This document shows positions 62,024-64,000 of a stretch of DNA of 64,000 nucleotides, one piece after another. The stretch is from Hyphomicrobiales bacterium (lineage in GTDB: Bacteria; Pseudomonadota; Alphaproteobacteria; Rhizobiales; Beijerinckiaceae): assembly GCA_930633495.1 (NCBI GenBank), contig CAKNFJ010000001.1:3929001-3993000 (forward strand). The letters are read 5' to 3'. The position numbers and the translations under genes were made by a program. The notes beneath the pieces were generated by a model. It made no database searches and was not told the DNA's origin. It saw only the letters and a list, made by a program, of their open reading frames with translations. Each line of letters begins with the position of its first letter. The first letter of the stretch is position 1.

Positions 62024-62664
62024 CCGAAACGGAGCTGCGGCAGGAGATCGTCGCGGTCGCGCAGGCGATCGATCGGGCCGGGTTCTGCCCGTCGAAATCG
62101 GGCAATGTCTCTGCCCGCTTCGGGGAGGGGCTGCTGATCACGCCCTCCGGGCTGCCCTATGCGCAGACGAGGCCGGAGGATCTGATCCATCTCGCGCCGG
62201 ACGGGGCCGTTCTGAGCGGGTCGCGTAAGCCATCCTCGGAATGGCCGTTCCATGTCGCGATCTACCAGGCACGGCCGGACGCGCAGGCGATCGTGCATAC
62301 CCATTCGCCGCGCGCCACAGCGCTCTCCTGCGCGCGGCGCGGCATCCCGGCTTTCCACTACATGATCGCGCTGTGCGGCGGCTCCGATGTGCGCTGCGCC
62401 GACTATGCCACCTTCGGCACGCCGGAGCTTGCCGCCAATGCCGTGAAGGGGCTGGAAGGGCGCAAGGCGGTGCTGCTCGCCAATCACGGGGTCATCGCGC
62501 TGGGGCAGACGCTTGCCGGGGCGCACACTATCGTCGCGGAGGTCGAGAACCTCGCCGGCCAATATCTCGACATCCTCGCCGCCGGGCTTCAGCCCGTCAT
62601 CCTCGATGACGCGGAGATGGAGCGCGTCGGCGCGAAGTTCGCAGGCTACGGCAAGGTCGGTTGA
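62020..62664 (+). CDS. Class II aldolase/adducin family protein, probable methylthioribulose-1-P / 5-deoxyribulose-1-P aldolase
   Basis: A 214-residue zinc-dependent class II aldolase. Metal-binding residues are visible in '[12 protein letters not shown]' (catalytic Glu region), '[12 protein letters not shown]' (His pair) and '[11 protein letters not shown]' (third His). The family also contains the MtnB dehydratase, so the precise reaction is not proven. Because mtnP and mtnA precede it and no mtnC, mtnD or mtnK is nearby, the aldolase of the DHAP shunt, as described in Rhodospirillum rubrum (Ald2), fits best; it would yield DHAP and an aldehyde. Confidence 0.8.
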   Translation: MTETELRQEIVAVAQAIDRAGFCPSKSGNVSARFGEGLLITPSGLPYAQTRPEDLIHLAPDGAVLSGSRKPSSEWPFHVAIYQARPDAQAIVHTHSPRATALSCARRGIPAFHYMIALCGGSDVRCADYATFGTPELAANAVKGLEGRKAVLLANHGVIALGQTLAGAHTIVAEVENLAGQYLDILAAGLQPVILDDAEMERVGAKFAGYGKVG

Positions 62665-62681
62665 GGTTCGGCCTGGCGCCT

Positions 62682-63695
62682 TCAGGCCGGTTTGCGCTCG
62701 ACGAAAACACAGCCGTCGAAGCTGAACACCTCTTCGCCGTTCTGGTTGATGCCGGTGTTCCGGTGGAAGAACAGGCCCCATTGCGGGCGCGAGGCGCTTT
62801 CGCGCTTGTCCATCACCTCGGAGAAATAGGTGATGCGGTCGCCGGCGAAGACCGGCTTCGACCAGCGCATGTTCTTGAAGCCCGGCGAGGGCCCGAGCCG
62901 GGCCTCGCGGCCCGTCGTGGCGGCGAGCTGGCGCTTGCGGTGCGAGACCATCGTCGCCATCCAGACGGCGGCCGTATGCCAGCCTGATGCCGCCAGCCGG
63001 CCGAAGGAGGAGGCTGCGGCCGCGGCTTCGTCCATGTGGAAAGGCTGCGGGTCGAAGCTGCGGGCGAAGGCGACGATCTCTTCGGGCGTGAAGACGAGGC
63101 TGCCGAGTTCGTGGCGGCTGCCGATCGCCAGTTCCTCGAAGAAGCGGGTCGGCCCCGGCGCCTGGGCCGGTGCCTCGAGCGGGCTTTCCTCGGCCGGGCG
63201 CTCGTAGCGCACGGAATGGGCGAGCCAGTCGCCCTTCGGCTGCGGGGCGATGCCGGAGCCCTTGCGGCCGAACATGATCCAGTTGGTCTGCTCCAGCAGC
63301 GGCTCGTCGCGCTGGTTGATGAGTTCCAGCCGGAAGCGGACGAGGCCCATTTCCGGCCGCGAGCGCGAGGCCTTGGTCTCGATCACGGTGCGGCGTGCCG
63401 TCACACTGTCGCCGGGGAGGAGCGGGCGCAGCCACTTCACCTCCTCGATGCCGGGCGCGCCCATGCCGGTCGAGTCCAGCAGGAAGCTCTCCGCCATCAG
63501 CCGCATCAAGAGCGAGCAGCTATGCCAGCCGGAGCCGATCAGGCGGCCGACGAAGCTCGTCTTGGCGGCTTCCGGGTCGACATGGAAGCTCTGGGCGTCA
63601 TAACGCGAGGCGAAGGCGACGATGTCGTCCTGCGAGACGGCGATGCTGCGCGAGCGAGCGCTCTCGCCGACGACGAAATCCTCGAATTGCAGCAT
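62682..63695 (-). CDS. MaoC-like dehydratase with tandem hot-dog domains
   Basis: A 337-residue protein made of two hot-dog domains (about 1-155 and 185-335). Each has the hydratase-2 pattern: 'FASRYDAQSFHVDPEAA' with 'GSGWHSCSLLMRLM' in the first and 'FARSFDPQPFHMDEAAA' with 'ASGWHTAAVWMAT' in the second, so the Asp and His of the active site appear in both halves. MaoC proteins hydrate enoyl-CoA or modify acyl thioesters. The gene lies 15 bp upstream of ychF's 3' end on the same strand and converges with the aldolase gene. Confidence 0.87.
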   Translation of the reverse strand: MLQFEDFVVGESARSRSIAVSQDDIVAFASRYDAQSFHVDPEAAKTSFVGRLIGSGWHSCSLLMRLMAESFLLDSTGMGAPGIEEVKWLRPLLPGDSVTARRTVIETKASRSRPEMGLVRFRLELINQRDEPLLEQTNWIMFGRKGSGIAPQPKGDWLAHSVRYERPAEESPLEAPAQAPGPTRFFEELAIGSRHELGSLVFTPEEIVAFARSFDPQPFHMDEAAAAASSFGRLAASGWHTAAVWMATMVSHRKRQLAATTGREARLGPSPGFKNMRWSKPVFAGDRITYFSEVMDKRESASRPQWGLFFHRNTGINQNGEEVFSFDGCVFVERKPA

Positions 63696-63710
63696 CGGCG
63701 TCAGGCTCTC

Positions 63711-64000
63711 TCAGGTCGCGAAACGGAAATGCAGTACGTCGCCGTCGGCGACGACGTATTCCTTGCCTTCGAGGCGGAACTTTCCGGCTTCGCGCGCGCC
63801 TGCCTCGCCCTTGTTGGCGATGTAGTCGTCATAGGCGATGGTTTCGGCGCGGATATAGCCCTTCTCGAAATCGGTATGGATCACGCCGGCGGCCTGCGGG
63901 CCCTTGGTGCCCTTCTCGATCGTCCAGGCGCGGGCTTCCTTCGGGCCGACTGTGAAATAGGTCACGAGGTTGAGCAGGCTGTAGCCGGCGCGGATGACGC
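63711..64000 (-). CDS. ychF: Redox-regulated ATPase YchF, C-terminal end (5' part outside window)
   Basis: Only the last 96 or so codons are in the window. They include '[19 protein letters not shown]' and the C-terminal TGS domain ending '[16 protein letters not shown]', which is diagnostic of YchF/OLA1, an Obg-family P-loop ATPase that binds ribosomes. Its gene is followed by the MaoC gene 15 bp downstream. Confidence 0.93.
   Translation of the reverse strand, partial: VIRAGYSLLNLVTYFTVGPKEARAWTIEKGTKGPQAAGVIHTDFEKGYIRAETIAYDDYIANKGEAGAREAGKFRLEGKEYVVADGDVLHFRFAT

Noticed and set aside
1..64000. Search for CRISPR arrays, insertion sequences, prophage genes and tRNA or rRNA genes
   Set aside because: No direct-repeat array, transposase, integrase or clover-leaf gene was noticed by eye; a dedicated search with standard tools would be needed to exclude a small tRNA gene.

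Overview
The window reads as chromosomal DNA of a high-GC alphaproteobacterium, most probably a member of the Hyphomicrobiales (Rhizobiales) near Bosea, Methylobacterium or Bradyrhizobium. This is inferred from the gene set (CtrA, ChpT, the EipA/DUF1134 protein, a bc1 operon of three separate genes, 2'-O-tRNA methyltransferase next to HemF), from GANTC sites clustered upstream of ctrA, and from Rhizobiales-style intergenic palindromes. Genes are dense. I see no tRNA or rRNA gene, insertion sequence, prophage or CRISPR array.

Layout. 1-8.8 kb: the 3' part of flhA, a DMT transporter, a YbhN-type membrane protein, a DUF305/Cys-rich pair, a GNAT enzyme, then fliJ and fliI separated by an MFS transporter and a DUF1304 protein. 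8.8-16.5 kb: a cell-cycle and chemotaxis block. ctrA faces a six-gene reverse-strand cluster, chpT-cheA-cheW-cheY-cheB-cheR, in which the CheA has a second CheW-like domain and a C-terminal receiver. 16.6-24.5 kb: cysQ, a YHS protein, EipA (DUF1134), a membrane-anchored coiled-coil protein, a sugar kinase and HAD pair, and a large YfhO-like membrane protein. 24.5-29.9 kb: ribA, cytochrome b561 and a tight four-gene operon (MDR dehydrogenase, degenerate PTPS/QueD-like protein, GT4 glycosyltransferase, SAM methyltransferase). 29.9-36.6 kb: opgH/mdoH with an FkbM methyltransferase and an unknown exported protein, then hyi-glk and an acyltransferase.

36.7-42.7 kb: a small basic protein, an ABC-F (Uup) ATPase, an SDR enzyme, a metallophosphoesterase, a Nudix enzyme and a GNAT enzyme, with several intergenic palindromes. 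42.7-49.7 kb: a moxR-DUF58-BatA/DUF4159-membrane protein operon. 49.8-54 kb: DUF1285, CoA-type Nudix, DUF6111 and the CCA-adding enzyme, then trmL and hemF. 54-59 kb: an ABC exporter and the complete cytochrome bc1 operon petABC. 59.1-62.7 kb: mtnP, apt, mtnA and a class II aldolase, which together fit the DHAP shunt for salvaging methylthioadenosine and 5'-deoxyadenosine. 62.7-64 kb: a double-hotdog MaoC protein and the 3' end of ychF.

The best candidate for an undescribed system is the four-gene operon at 26.6-29.9 kb. Its PTPS-family member lacks the catalytic Cys, the Asp-His pair and one zinc ligand, so it should not perform normal QueD chemistry, yet it is embedded with sugar-transfer, methyl-transfer and dehydrogenase enzymes and lies close to a GTP cyclohydrolase II. 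Other points of note are three intergenic repeat families, the ctrA/fliI control region, the split fliI/fliJ locus and the hybrid CheA.
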